A stretch of 64,000 bases of DNA from Aestuariibacter sp. GS-14 (GTDB taxonomy: Bacteria > Pseudomonadota > Gammaproteobacteria > Enterobacterales > Alteromonadaceae). The stretch covers positions 248,001 through 312,000 of the forward strand of contig NZ_VHIP01000005.1 in assembly GCF_006494365.1 (NCBI RefSeq). The letters are read 5' to 3'. The position numbers and the translations under genes are program-made. Below the pieces are notes generated by a model. That model saw only the letters and a list, made by a program, of their open reading frames with translations. It did no database searches and was not told where the DNA came from. Shown piece by piece: positions 1-8,527 of the stretch; the first letter of the stretch is position 1; each line of letters begins with the position of its first letter.

Positions 1-215
1 TTTCACCTACTCGGGTAGCCATGGCCGGCACCAATCAACCCAAACCCCGTTGCGTGGCTCTGCAAGGGGAAGTGGGTAAAGAGGTCTCTTGTGGCATCTA
101 TCCGCAGCGCTCATCTACCTGCCGGGAATTTGAAGCCGGTTCGGTTGAATGCTTAAAAGCCCGTGTAAAGCACGGCATTGGCATTGAAGAACAAATCCCC
201 GTTGTGGCTGCATAG
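1..215 (+). CDS. YkgJ-family cysteine-cluster protein, C-terminal part
   Basis: The reading frame is open from the left edge (frame starting at base 3), so the gene begins outside the window and only about 70 residues are visible. The visible part carries PKPRCVAL, then VSCGIYPQRSSTCREF and GSVECLKAR, the cysteine pattern of the YkgJ/UPF0153 family, whose members are small proteins thought to bind zinc or an iron-sulfur cluster. The N-terminal CxxxCxxCC part of the family would lie upstream. An ATG at base 21 is internal to the family alignment and is probably not the start. It is convergent with cydC, with a gap of 13 bp. The biochemical role is unknown. Confidence 0.75.
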   Translation, partial: SPTRVAMAGTNQPKPRCVALQGEVGKEVSCGIYPQRSSTCREFEAGSVECLKARVKHGIGIEEQIPVVAA

Positions 216-228
216 CAGCCACAATCCA

Positions 229-1728
229 TTACACTTTAATGTGATGTAATGGTTCAACGCCGGCAGGTATGACATGACTGGCAATCACAATCAGTCTGCA
301 ATTTGCCTGAGACTCAATTAGCGTCATCAAACTACTGATGGCGTTAAGATCCAGCCCCTCAAAAGGCTCATCCACCAACCACATAGTTCCGTTGTGCAAC
401 ATTGCCCTGGCGATATTCAGGCGTTTTCGCTCACCACCAGACAACTGCCTGCCACCAGGCCCCAGCCACTCGCCCAGTTCAACTAAGTGCGATAAGCCCA
501 CTTCAATCAATACCGTTGAAAGTTCAGTGTCTCTGAATGCCTTACCCAAACACAAATTGTGTTTTAGGGTAGCCGCCAACACCATGGGCTGCTGCTCCAG
601 ATAGAGCCAGCCTGGCACCAAGCCCGAAGGCAATATGTTGTTTGCACACATACGTTCCCCGTTGCTTTTCTCCACTCCAGCAATAGCCTGCAGTAGCTGT
701 GATTTACCCGCACCGCTTGGCCCGGTAACCCACACGATGCCATTCACAGGTAGCTCAGCATTTATACATTGTTCGGGCAGATTCGCCGATCTGAAATTAC
801 AAAGTGTGACTGCGCCTTCAACAGGTGGTCCCGGTAACAAGTTTAACGAACCACTGGGTAACGTGTTAAGTTTCCGATTACCCTGAACGGCTTTATTCAG
901 CGCAGGCTGAGTATTATAGCTTCTGCCCAGCCAGTCTCCCGCACTGAGCAAGAGCATAGGCACAATCAATAACAAGGGCTCAGCCTTTCCTGGATTTGGG
1001 TGAGTGTGAATCAATGCCAGAAATGCGGCGAGCAACAGCAGCCATGCAACGCTTTGAAACACCCATTGAGCTTGCAATACCCGCTTCTGAAGCAGCATAT
1101 TCGCTCGCCAACATGCGATTGCTTTGGGCATCATATCTAACAATGACGCACCTGGCTTGATATGCCAGATTGGCGCAGCAGCCAGCTGGGCTTCGGAATG
1201 CTGCCGAAACGCATATTCCCATCTGGCAATCTCTTCTGCATAAGTAAGCCCTAACAAACACAGTATTGCCATCACAATTAGCCACGAGACAGCCAGTATC
1301 CATACCCAGCCCCCTAGCGGTACATTCAGCCACCATAAACCGATGCACGACATCAATAGCATCATAACAGCCGAAGCCTGCTGAGATACCCAACCTACCC
1401 ACAAGGCTGCAACTGCTTCGGTATGGGAAGCCAGCGCTTCAACTTCCTCACTACGCGAGTGGATTTTTTGTGATTGTAGCCGGGCAAACAATGTTAATCG
1501 CAAGTTGGCGGTCAGTCCCAGTAAATGTTGGTGCCCCACCCACATGTGCGCATAACCGCTGCCGATTCGAAGTAATGCCAGTGCCCTGATTACCACAGCG
1601 GGTAACATGTAGTTAAATCCGGGGGCAGCAATCGCACACGCCGCAATAAACCAGGACGATACAATCAGGATTGCCAGCCCGGCCAGACTGTGAAATATAG
1701 CTAAAGCCACAGTGAGAAAAGCCATCAT
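229..1728 (-). CDS. cydC: Cysteine/glutathione ABC exporter subunit CydC
   Basis: Half of the heterodimeric CydDC ABC exporter, which moves glutathione or cysteine to the periplasm and is needed to assemble cytochrome bd. The N-terminal half is a membrane domain (SSWFIAA and FNYMLPA match CydC). The C-terminal half is an ABC ATPase with Walker A GPSGAGKS, signature LSGGERKRLNIARA and Walker B MWLVDEP. The frame is open upstream to 1791, but the ATG at 1728 is preferred: it overlaps the cydD stop as ATGA and has CAGGG just before it, giving 499 residues. It is the last gene of a five-gene leftward operon. The very close coupling to cydD fits equal production of the two subunits. Confidence 0.93.
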   Translation of the reverse strand: MMAFLTVALAIFHSLAGLAILIVSSWFIAACAIAAPGFNYMLPAVVIRALALLRIGSGYAHMWVGHQHLLGLTANLRLTLFARLQSQKIHSRSEEVEALASHTEAVAALWVGWVSQQASAVMMLLMSCIGLWWLNVPLGGWVWILAVSWLIVMAILCLLGLTYAEEIARWEYAFRQHSEAQLAAAPIWHIKPGASLLDMMPKAIACWRANMLLQKRVLQAQWVFQSVAWLLLLAAFLALIHTHPNPGKAEPLLLIVPMLLLSAGDWLGRSYNTQPALNKAVQGNRKLNTLPSGSLNLLPGPPVEGAVTLCNFRSANLPEQCINAELPVNGIVWVTGPSGAGKSQLLQAIAGVEKSNGERMCANNILPSGLVPGWLYLEQQPMVLAATLKHNLCLGKAFRDTELSTVLIEVGLSHLVELGEWLGPGGRQLSGGERKRLNIARAMLHNGTMWLVDEPFEGLDLNAISSLMTLIESQANCRLIVIASHVIPAGVEPLHHIKV

Positions 1729-3359
1729 TGCCCTGCTACCTTGCCTGTTATAACCGTGCCATTGATTACCTGCCAGTGCTGTGTAAACCAATCTTGTGGA
1801 AGGGATTTATGCGACACCCACAGCACCGCTTTATGCGCAGACAGACGCAGGATAAGTTCACTTAATGCCCTATGTTGTTCAGCCGGCAAATGTGCCGTAG
1901 GCTCATCTAATAACCATACTGGTGCATCGCTGAGTAATAGCCGTGCCAACGCTAAGCGCTGAGCCTGTCCGCCTGAGATAGCGGGTGTTTCATGTAGCGC
2001 AGTATCAAGTTGTTTGGGTAATGCACGTACCCATTCATCCAGTTCCACCTGCGCCAGTACAGCCCACAGCAAAGAGGTACTATAAACCTGTTGATAATTG
2101 AGATTGTCGCGTACAGTGGCGGGTAGCAGCACCGGTTGCTGTGTCAGCATGGCAATTTTACATGGCAGCGCATAGCCAGCCGGATATTGACCCGCCAGCG
2201 CCTGTAAAAGCAGTGTTTTGCCGCTACCAGAAGCACCGGTTATGGCCACTTTATCTTTGGCAGCCAAATGCAAGTCTGCCGCCGACACACGTCCTTGCTC
2301 ATCCTGCAATGAAAAGTACTGAGTTTCTTCAAACTCTATGGATTTGTTTACCGCCGCATTAAACGCCTCTTGAGGAATATGAGCCACCCAGTTGGCCAGG
2401 CTGATCTGTGCGGATTCCGCTTCGGCTTTTTGATGGTAAAACTGCCCTAAGGCTTTGAGCTCCGAGAATAGTAATGGTGCAGTAAGCAATAGCCATAAAC
2501 CATAGTGCAAGGTTAGCACTGGCCCAATGGCAAATTCCCCCAGCAGGGTAAAACCAATAAACACTGCCACCAGTGCCACAGCTACGGTGGAAAAGAAATC
2601 CAGCACCGTATTCGACAAAAAGGCCACCCCCACTACTTTCATAGTGCGATCATTCAGGTCATCGCTGGCTTGTTTAAGCAACGCAAGCTCACTGCCATGC
2701 GCGCGATAGGTTGCAAGCAGCGGCAAGGCTTTTAGTCGGTCGGTAAACAAACTGCCCAGCCGGGTAAGGGCAGTAAAGTGCTTTCGCTGTTGTGCCGCCG
2801 CACCTTTGCCTACTATCACCATAAATAACGGCACAATGGGCAGCGTAACCAGCAAGCAAAGGGCAATCAGCCAATTCACCATAAATAGGCCAACCAATGC
2901 TATCACCGGTGCCAGTACAGCCACGTATTGCTGTACCTGATAGTCGTAACGCCAGTTTGCCAAAGCAAGAAGGTGATGCAGCCACACCGACTGCCAGTAG
3001 TAGGAACTTTGTTGCCCCACCATGGCCATTTGGCCGATTGCCAAATGCTGAGCAAAGCGGCTTTCGAGTTCGTTAAGTAACTGTGTTTTGGCTTCCAGCG
3101 TACGTCGGTTAGCTTCTCCCTGTAGCAACCAGGCCATGAGCAAGGCAACAGACAACCCTATCCAATCGGCCATTGTTGGTAACACCGTCAACACCACCAG
3201 CGTATGCATCATATGGGCAAACAGCCAGAAGGCCGCAATCATGATCACAATGCGGCAGGTTTTTATGCCCACTAATGTGTACAGGGTGCTGCGCGAAGCA
3301 ACACCCTGTGTTTCTACTGTGGCGCGAAACCACGCTGTAAGCGTTTGCGTACCGTTCAC
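1725..3359 (-). CDS. cydD: Cysteine/glutathione ABC exporter subunit CydD
   Basis: Partner of CydC in the inner-membrane thiol exporter that supports haem insertion into cytochrome bd. It has 544 residues: a transmembrane domain with several hydrophobic segments over about residues 30-290, then an ATPase domain with Walker A GASGSGKT, signature ISGGQAQRLALAR and Walker B VWLLDEPTAHL. The start is a GTG that overlaps the stop codon of the small cydX gene as GTGA, so translation is probably coupled to cydX. Its own stop overlaps the start of cydC. In E. coli cydDC lies apart from cydAB, whereas here all five genes form one unit. Assignment of D versus C rests on gene order and on N-terminal similarity. 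Confidence 0.93.
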   Translation of the reverse strand: MNGTQTLTAWFRATVETQGVASRSTLYTLVGIKTCRIVIMIAAFWLFAHMMHTLVVLTVLPTMADWIGLSVALLMAWLLQGEANRRTLEAKTQLLNELESRFAQHLAIGQMAMVGQQSSYYWQSVWLHHLLALANWRYDYQVQQYVAVLAPVIALVGLFMVNWLIALCLLVTLPIVPLFMVIVGKGAAAQQRKHFTALTRLGSLFTDRLKALPLLATYRAHGSELALLKQASDDLNDRTMKVVGVAFLSNTVLDFFSTVAVALVAVFIGFTLLGEFAIGPVLTLHYGLWLLLTAPLLFSELKALGQFYHQKAEAESAQISLANWVAHIPQEAFNAAVNKSIEFEETQYFSLQDEQGRVSAADLHLAAKDKVAITGASGSGKTLLLQALAGQYPAGYALPCKIAMLTQQPVLLPATVRDNLNYQQVYSTSLLWAVLAQVELDEWVRALPKQLDTALHETPAISGGQAQRLALARLLLSDAPVWLLDEPTAHLPAEQHRALSELILRLSAHKAVLWVSHKSLPQDWFTQHWQVINGTVITGKVAGQ

Positions 3360-3469
3360 TGGTCTTCTTCAGGGCGATCCATGTTTTCGGTAGATTCTAA
3401 CCACATGGCGTTTATGATGCCAAATGAACAGGCGAGCAATACGCCTAAAATCCAGGTGAAATACCACAT
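3356..3469 (-). CDS. cydX: Cytochrome bd oxidase small subunit CydX
   Basis: A 37-residue single-pass membrane protein that stabilises the haem groups of cytochrome bd. The peptide begins MWYFTWILGVLLACSFGI and continues through NAMWLE, which is the CydX/YbgT signature (MWYF.W.LG, then a hydrophobic helix, then AMW.E). The acidic tail ends RPEEDQ. The ATG at 3469 lies 12 bp after the cydB stop, with GGAGCATCAGT as the likely ribosome site. Its TGA overlaps the GTG of cydD. Position after cydB is the usual place for cydX. It is easily missed by gene callers with a 60-residue cutoff. Confidence 0.93.
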   Translation of the reverse strand: MWYFTWILGVLLACSFGIINAMWLESTENMDRPEEDQ

Positions 3470-3480
3470 ACTGATGCTCC

Positions 3481-4617
3481 TTAGTAAATCGCGTGAGTCG
3501 AATCAAGGTCGCTGTTTTTCACGCGACCACGCATAACGTAAAACCCGTAAGCGGTGTATCCCAGCACAATAGGCACAAAGATACAGGCTACGCCGAACAT
3601 GATTTTCAGTGTCAGTAAGCTTGAGGTAGCATCCCACACCGTGAGACTGGCCGCTGGCATTGTGATACTTGGCATGAGGAACGGGAACATAGAGAACCCG
3701 GCTGTCAGGATCACACCGGTTAGCATGGCTGAACTACTCACAAACGCCCAGCCGCCTTTGCCCGCTTTCGAGAACACAGCACACGATAATCCACCCGCTA
3801 TACCCAGCACCGGCGCAACAATCATCCACGGATACTTACCATAGTTGTTTAACCATGCCCCGGCTTCCATTACGACGGCTTTTTTCAGCGGATTGGACGT
3901 TGCTGCCGTATCAACCACAGACGTGATCACAAAGCCGTCGATACCAAACGCTACCCATATGCCGGCCAGCACAAATAGCACCACAGTAATCAGAGACAAC
4001 ATCACTGATACCGCTCTTGCACGCACCTGAATAAAACTATCGGTTTTCATTTGCAGCCAGGCAGCACCGTGGTTAAGCAACATCGCCACCGACACTAACC
4101 CGGTTAGCAGGGCAAACGGGGTTAGCAAACCAAAGAATGAGCCGGTATAGGTAGCTTTGAGCGTATTATCCAACTCAAAAGGTACGCCCAGTAGTAAGTT
4201 GCCAAACGCCACACCAAAAATGAGCGACGGGACGACGCCAGACACAAACAACGCCCAGTCCCAGCTTGAGCGCCAGCGCTTATCGGGTAGCTTGCTGCGA
4301 AAATCAAAGCCTAACGGGCGCATCCATAGCGCAATAAGTGTTAACGCAAGTGCCAGGTAGAAGCCGGAAAATGCGGTAGCGTAAATCATCGGCCAAGCCG
4401 CAAAAATAGCGCCACCGGCGGTAATAAACCACACCTGGTTGCCGTCCCAGTGCGGGCCAATTGTGTTAATCATCACCCGGCGCTCATCGTCGGTTTTGCC
4501 AATCAGCGTAAGCAGCGCGCCTACGCCTAAATCAAAGCCATCGGTAATGGCGAAGCCAATCAGCAGTACGCCAACCAGTACCCACCAAATTACCCGTAAT
4601 ACTTCATAGTCAATCAT
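3481..4617 (-). CDS. cydB: Cytochrome bd ubiquinol oxidase subunit II
   Basis: Subunit II of the bd-type terminal quinol oxidase, which reduces oxygen to water with high affinity without pumping protons. It has 378 residues, the normal length, with about eight or nine transmembrane helices. The N-terminus (DYEVLRVIWWVLVGVLLIGF, then TDGFDLGVG) and the following GPHWDGNQVW are hallmarks of CydB. The start overlaps the cydA stop as ATGA. It is followed by cydX, so the three structural subunits are made together. It would act in the inner membrane at low oxygen or under sulfide or nitric oxide stress; the sulfide module next door makes that last point interesting, since bd oxidases resist sulfide. 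Confidence 0.97.
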   Translation of the reverse strand: MIDYEVLRVIWWVLVGVLLIGFAITDGFDLGVGALLTLIGKTDDERRVMINTIGPHWDGNQVWFITAGGAIFAAWPMIYATAFSGFYLALALTLIALWMRPLGFDFRSKLPDKRWRSSWDWALFVSGVVPSLIFGVAFGNLLLGVPFELDNTLKATYTGSFFGLLTPFALLTGLVSVAMLLNHGAAWLQMKTDSFIQVRARAVSVMLSLITVVLFVLAGIWVAFGIDGFVITSVVDTAATSNPLKKAVVMEAGAWLNNYGKYPWMIVAPVLGIAGGLSCAVFSKAGKGGWAFVSSSAMLTGVILTAGFSMFPFLMPSITMPAASLTVWDATSSLLTLKIMFGVACIFVPIVLGYTAYGFYVMRGRVKNSDLDSTHAIY

Positions 4618-6188
4618 GCGTTTGCTCCTTTAATGCCCAGACCCATTGAGCTATCCAGCTCAGCTTTATCTTCCGGTGGAACTGGCCCTTGTTTGGCGTA
4701 TTTCTTCATCAAATAGAAACCAATGATGAACATGGCGGTGTAGAACAAGGTGTAAGCAACCAGCGTAGTCACAACATCTGACACACTCAGGTTAGATACC
4801 GCTGTATGGACCGGCAGTACTTCTGCGATCGACCAGGGCTGACGACCATATTCAGCAACAAACCAACCGGCTTCTGATGCAATCCAGGGCAAAGGCAGGC
4901 TCCATAGTGCGGCTTTTAATAGCCAGCGGGGCTTAGTGATCTGGTGTTTAGTGCTGTAATAGAACGCGCAGATAAACAGAGCGAGCATCAAAAAGCCCGC
5001 AACCACCATCATGCGAAAGCTATAGAACAATGGCGCAACGGGCGGAATGCTGTAATCAACGGCTTTTTCCAGTGCTTCCGGGGTAGGCTGGGTAATGTCA
5101 TCAGTAAACGGCTCCAACAATAAAGCGTAACCGATGTCATCTTTATTGCGTTCAAACATCGCCAGTTCAGCTTCACTTGCCGTGCCCTCGCGCACTTTAT
5201 CCAGTTGCTTGTAGGCTTGTACGCCTGCCAGAATACGTACGCGGTGAATTTCTTTCAGATCCTTAAGACCCATCACCTCTTCATCCAGCGAGCGAGTGGC
5301 AATAATACCCATTGCCCACGGGATCTGAATGGCATAATCGGTATGCTCTGTTTCATCATTGGGCACACCAAACAGGGTGAAAGGTGCAGGCGCTGGGTGC
5401 GTGTCATATTCCGCTTCAACCGCCGCCAATTTTACTTTCTGCACATCTCCTAATTCGTAGCCACTTTCGTCGCCCAGCACAATTACCGACAGCACAGACG
5501 CCAAACCAAAGCTCGCCGCAATAGCGAATGAACGACGCGCAAAGGCTATATGCTTGTGCTTTAACAGGTAATAGCTGGATATCGCCAGCACAAATATAGC
5601 GCCGGTTACATAACCCGCGGAAACAGTATGCACAAACTTAACCTGGGCAACCGGATTGAAAATCACCTCTGAAAAGCTGGTCATTTCCATACGCATGGCT
5701 TCGGTATTGAACTCGGCGCCTACCGGGTGTTGCATCCAGCCATTGGCAATCAGGATCCACAGTGCCGAGAAATTCGATCCTAACGCCACCAGCCAGGTCG
5801 CCATCAGGTGTTTCACTTTCGACATTTTGTCCCAGCCAAAGAAAAACAGGCCAACAAAGGTAGACTCAAGGAAGAACGCCATTAAACCTTCTATTGCCAG
5901 TGGCGCACCAAAGATGTCACCCACGTAATGAGAATAGTAGGACCAGTTCATACCAAACTGGAATTCCATAGTAAGGCCAGTAGCCACACCAATGGCAAAG
6001 TTAATACCAAACAACTTTCCCCAAAACTGGGTCATTTGTTTGTAGACCTCTTTACCGGTCATTACATAAACAGACTCCATGATGGCCAGTAAAAAGGTCA
6101 TCCCCAGCGTAAGGGGTACAAAAATAAAATGGAACATTGCTGTTAACGCAAACTGTAACCGCGATAGTTCTATCAACGTATCGCTCAT
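4614..6188 (-). CDS. cydA: Cytochrome bd ubiquinol oxidase subunit I
   Basis: Subunit I carries haems b558, b595 and d and the quinol site. It has 524 residues, close to the E. coli length. His20 in AMFHFIFVPLTLG matches the conserved haem ligand near the N-terminus; GMNWSYYSHYVGDIFGAPLA and the later WIASEAGWFVAEYGRQPW are family signatures. A long hydrophilic loop (about residues 250-385) with many acidic residues corresponds to the long Q-loop type of the E. coli enzyme. ATG at 6188 follows GGAGAGTGTCCC. First gene of the cydABXDC operon, preceded by a 385-bp region with FNR-like and ArcA-like sequences. Confidence 0.97.
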   Translation of the reverse strand: MSDTLIELSRLQFALTAMFHFIFVPLTLGMTFLLAIMESVYVMTGKEVYKQMTQFWGKLFGINFAIGVATGLTMEFQFGMNWSYYSHYVGDIFGAPLAIEGLMAFFLESTFVGLFFFGWDKMSKVKHLMATWLVALGSNFSALWILIANGWMQHPVGAEFNTEAMRMEMTSFSEVIFNPVAQVKFVHTVSAGYVTGAIFVLAISSYYLLKHKHIAFARRSFAIAASFGLASVLSVIVLGDESGYELGDVQKVKLAAVEAEYDTHPAPAPFTLFGVPNDETEHTDYAIQIPWAMGIIATRSLDEEVMGLKDLKEIHRVRILAGVQAYKQLDKVREGTASEAELAMFERNKDDIGYALLLEPFTDDITQPTPEALEKAVDYSIPPVAPLFYSFRMMVVAGFLMLALFICAFYYSTKHQITKPRWLLKAALWSLPLPWIASEAGWFVAEYGRQPWSIAEVLPVHTAVSNLSVSDVVTTLVAYTLFYTAMFIIGFYLMKKYAKQGPVPPEDKAELDSSMGLGIKGANA

Positions 6189-6272
6189 GGGACACTCTCC
6201 TTCGAAAATAAAAACTTAATCTTTACCTGTGTCTTTGAGTAACTGCATAACCTGAGCCAAACTTAAAAAACG

Positions 6273-6319
6273 AATTAACACACTGAAAATGAAACAATAA
6301 TTTTATTTTAAAATTAACA
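6273..6319 (-). promoter_or_regulatory. Two ArcA-like TGTTAATT elements
   Basis: On the minus strand TGTTAATT occurs twice, at 6273-6280 and 6312-6319, in the same orientation and 39 bp apart, 85-131 bp upstream of cydA. ArcA binding units have the core GTTAATTA, and ArcA controls cyd operons in enterics. AT-rich DNA can give such matches by chance, and known ArcA repeats are usually about 11 bp apart, so confidence is modest. Confidence 0.3.
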
Positions 6320-6442
6320 TTACAGGTTTTGGATTGGCATTTGGCTAGTATGACTGACAAAAATGACATCGGCCGGTCAAATATGGCACTACTCTGATTT
6401 TGCATAGTCTGGGCAGCTTAGCTGTGATTGGTAGCAAGCTAA

Positions 6443-6456
6443 TTGACCACAATCAA
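6443..6456. promoter_or_regulatory. FNR/Anr-like palindrome
   Basis: The sequence TTGAC-CACA-ATCAA differs from the FNR/Anr consensus TTGAT-N4-ATCAA at one base. It lies about 230-245 bp upstream of the cydA start. Oxygen control of cydAB by FNR-type regulators is established in E. coli. The distance is long for direct control, so this is a candidate only. Confidence 0.4.
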
Positions 6457-6573
6457 ATGAAACCGCGACAGAAATAAAAAGTCGGACGGCAAGACTGGCA
6501 TTAAGCCTGGGAAAACGAAGTTAAGTAAGGGCCAGGCTCTCACCTGTCCCTACTAATCAACAGCACCAATAAA

Positions 6574-7155
6574 CTACTCACGTTGATAGCGAAGTGTAAA
6601 CGCGCCGCGCAGCTGACCGTCCTCAAACCCGGTTGCCTGATCTTCAGGATAATGCACCTGTAAGGTTTGTGATACGTCGGGGGTTAACTGCGCACCGTGG
6701 CAATTCAGGCACACCGCTTGTGTTACGATAGGCTGCATATAACGCCATTCAGCCAGATCTGCTCCTGTGTGAGCCTGAGCGGCCTGCATGGGCGCTCCGC
6801 CGTTCGCCAAAGCGTTTTCCATTGCAATGAGTGCCTCTGTTTCCCAGCCGTCTGGTGCATTGTTAGGATTGCGCACCTTCAGCGAGGTTCTGCCTACCTG
6901 CCAACCATTTACACTGTATTTAGCAGCCAACTGAGGGGCCAGTTCCTTACACACCCTGATGCCTTCAGTAAGACCGCCCTGTTTAATTGCCGCCTGCAGC
7001 GCCTGCTTGAGTTCCGCCCCCAATGCCATGGATTTCACTTTGGCCTCGTCAATGAACTCAGCTTCACTCAGGGTTTCAGCTAACGCTATACTCCCAATCG
7101 TTGAAGCGCTGAATACTGCCGCCAACACCCACAACGTCGCTACTTTATTTGTCAT
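6574..7155 (-). CDS. Periplasmic c-type haem protein, DUF3365/Tll0287-like
   Basis: A 193-residue exported protein. MTNKVATLWVLAAVFSAS followed by TIGSIALA is a clear signal peptide; the ATG at 7155 was chosen because the signal peptide begins there and AGGA lies upstream, although 7161 and 7179 are also open. The mature part has the DUF3365 pattern (VCKELAPQLAAKY, then VGRTSLKVRNPNNAPDGWE) and one haem c site, CLNCH, near the C-terminus. Proteins of this fold are haem-binding PAS-like domains seen as sensors or redox proteins. It overlaps the end of the sulfide:quinone oxidoreductase gene by 11 bp, so the two are co-translated. I infer a role as an electron carrier or haem sensor in sulfide handling. 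Confidence 0.75.
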   Translation of the reverse strand: MTNKVATLWVLAAVFSASTIGSIALAETLSEAEFIDEAKVKSMALGAELKQALQAAIKQGGLTEGIRVCKELAPQLAAKYSVNGWQVGRTSLKVRNPNNAPDGWETEALIAMENALANGGAPMQAAQAHTGADLAEWRYMQPIVTQAVCLNCHGAQLTPDVSQTLQVHYPEDQATGFEDGQLRGAFTLRYQRE

Positions 7156-8434
7156 GGCCATCCTGCTCCAATCGTTCAATGCCCAGGGCTTTTAGCACGT
7201 ACTTCTCATAAACAGGTTCACTGGTGCCGGTTTTCATTTTGCGCATAAAATATTTTTCGAACGCGATTTTGGCCAGGTGCACCCATTTACCTTGCTTGAA
7301 CCAGGTAACATTGCGCGGCGGAATTTGTGGCATAGCCACAAAGGCAGCGCCCGTGTCGCCCATATCAGCCAGACAGATAGCATGCCAGGTGCCTTTTGCT
7401 GTTGGTGGCTTGTTGTCCACAATAACGCTTTTCAGGTTGTGCGCAATCGCGGTCATCATGGTTTCAATCATGTAGCCGGTTTTGGGCGTGCCGGTAGGTA
7501 CCGGCGTGGATTCAACCGGGGGAATGGCAACGCAAACGCCACCCGAGAAAATATTCGGGTACTTAGGTGAGCGCTGATGCTCATCGGTGATCACAAACCC
7601 TTTGGGATTACACAGCCCCTCCACGTTAGCCACCGCGGGTACACCACCGAAGGGCGGAATTAACATGGAATGGTTGAACGCCTCTTCGTAGGTAAAATCC
7701 ACTTCACCCTTGCGGTTTAGTTCACTGATATGCATTACACCGTCGGTCACTTTGTCGACCCGGGCATTACATATCCACTTAATGTTGCGGTTGCGCAGTT
7801 CAGATTCCAGCATGGATTTGGAATCTCCTACTCCCCCTAAGCCGAGATGACCAATATAAGGCTCGCTGGTTACGTAGGTAATGGGCACCTTATGGCGAAT
7901 TTTCGCATCGCGTAGGGCTTTATCCAGAATAAAGGCATATTCGTAAGCCGGACCGAAACAACTGGCTCCCTGAAACGCGCCCACGATCGCAGGGCCGGGA
8001 TTAGCTACCAGCTTTTCAAAGTCGTTATAGCAATGCTGTGCGTGGTCCAGGGTACACACAGATTGCGTGAAGCCATCGGGTCCGGCGCCTTCGATGGCAT
8101 CGAAGGCCAGCCTTGGGCCAGTTGCAATGATCAGGTAGTCGTAACTGATTTCCTCACCTTCAGAGGAAATCAGCACATTCGCATGTGGATCTATCTTGTC
8201 GATACGGGCACATTTAAATCCAATGTTTTTCTTATTAAGGTACTTTTCAATGGGCATGGTTACGGCGCTACTTTCGCGCCAGCCAACTGCAACCCAGGGG
8301 TTCGACGGCACAAAGCGAAATTCCTCGCGCTCGTTCACCATCAATACTTCATGATCTTTACCCAATGCTTCTTTTACTTCGTATGCTGCGGGCATACCAC
8401 CTGTCCCAGCACCTAACACCACCACTTTAGCCAT
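7145..8434 (-). CDS. sqr: Sulfide:quinone oxidoreductase
   Basis: A 429-residue FAD flavoprotein of the disulfide reductase superfamily that oxidises sulfide to sulfane sulfur and reduces quinone at the membrane. The N-terminal dinucleotide site is VVVLGAGTGG. Three cysteines are placed as in known SQRs: C127 (SVCTLD), C159 (GASCFGP) and C354 (HAICLADMGD). The C127-C159 spacing of 32 equals that of the Aquifex enzyme (C124, C156). The CLADMGDTGAAFVAMPQ segment is typical of the family. No signal peptide is seen; a basic, amphipathic C-terminal part (FEKYFMRKMK) could bind the membrane. It heads a two-gene unit with the haem protein and is divergent from the FisR-like activator. Confidence 0.88.
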   Translation of the reverse strand: MAKVVVLGAGTGGMPAAYEVKEALGKDHEVLMVNEREEFRFVPSNPWVAVGWRESSAVTMPIEKYLNKKNIGFKCARIDKIDPHANVLISSEGEEISYDYLIIATGPRLAFDAIEGAGPDGFTQSVCTLDHAQHCYNDFEKLVANPGPAIVGAFQGASCFGPAYEYAFILDKALRDAKIRHKVPITYVTSEPYIGHLGLGGVGDSKSMLESELRNRNIKWICNARVDKVTDGVMHISELNRKGEVDFTYEEAFNHSMLIPPFGGVPAVANVEGLCNPKGFVITDEHQRSPKYPNIFSGGVCVAIPPVESTPVPTGTPKTGYMIETMMTAIAHNLKSVIVDNKPPTAKGTWHAICLADMGDTGAAFVAMPQIPPRNVTWFKQGKWVHLAKIAFEKYFMRKMKTGTSEPVYEKYVLKALGIERLEQDGHDK

Positions 8435-8511
8435 AATCGCTCTCTTTGTTGTTGCAGGCCGGGCTTAGCTTACACAGGCCAACCGGGCCGGTTAGTTGTT
8501 AACAGTGTGTT

Positions 8512-8527
8512 ACCAAGTTTCATGCCA
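8512..8527 (-). promoter_or_regulatory. Candidate sigma-54 promoter of sqr
   Basis: Minus-strand TGGCATGAAACTTGGT matches the sigma-54 pattern TGGCACG-N4-TTGCW except at the C of the -24 box and the C of the -12 GC. It lies 78-93 bp upstream of the sqr start, in the gap shared with the divergent sigma-54 activator gene. The changed -12 base lowers confidence. The palindrome GCTATATAGC at 8542-8551 lies just upstream and could be an activator site. Confidence 0.35.

Larger units (their letters stand above)
6189..6573. other. Regulatory region upstream of cydA
   Basis: This 385-bp gap separates the tail of the DUF3365-type gene from cydA, both leftward. I see no coding sequence in it. It is AT-rich near cydA and holds two TGTTAATT copies and one FNR-like palindrome, listed separately. 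Next to the upstream gene there is an imperfect inverted repeat (6524-6554, arms AGTAAGG..CCAGG and CCTG..CCCTACT). It could end transcription of the upstream gene, but it lacks a clear T-run on the minus strand. Confidence 0.5.

Noticed and set aside
338-886. Plus-strand frames opposite cydC
   Set aside because: Antisense shadows of a well-supported ABC protein, without domains or ribosome sites.
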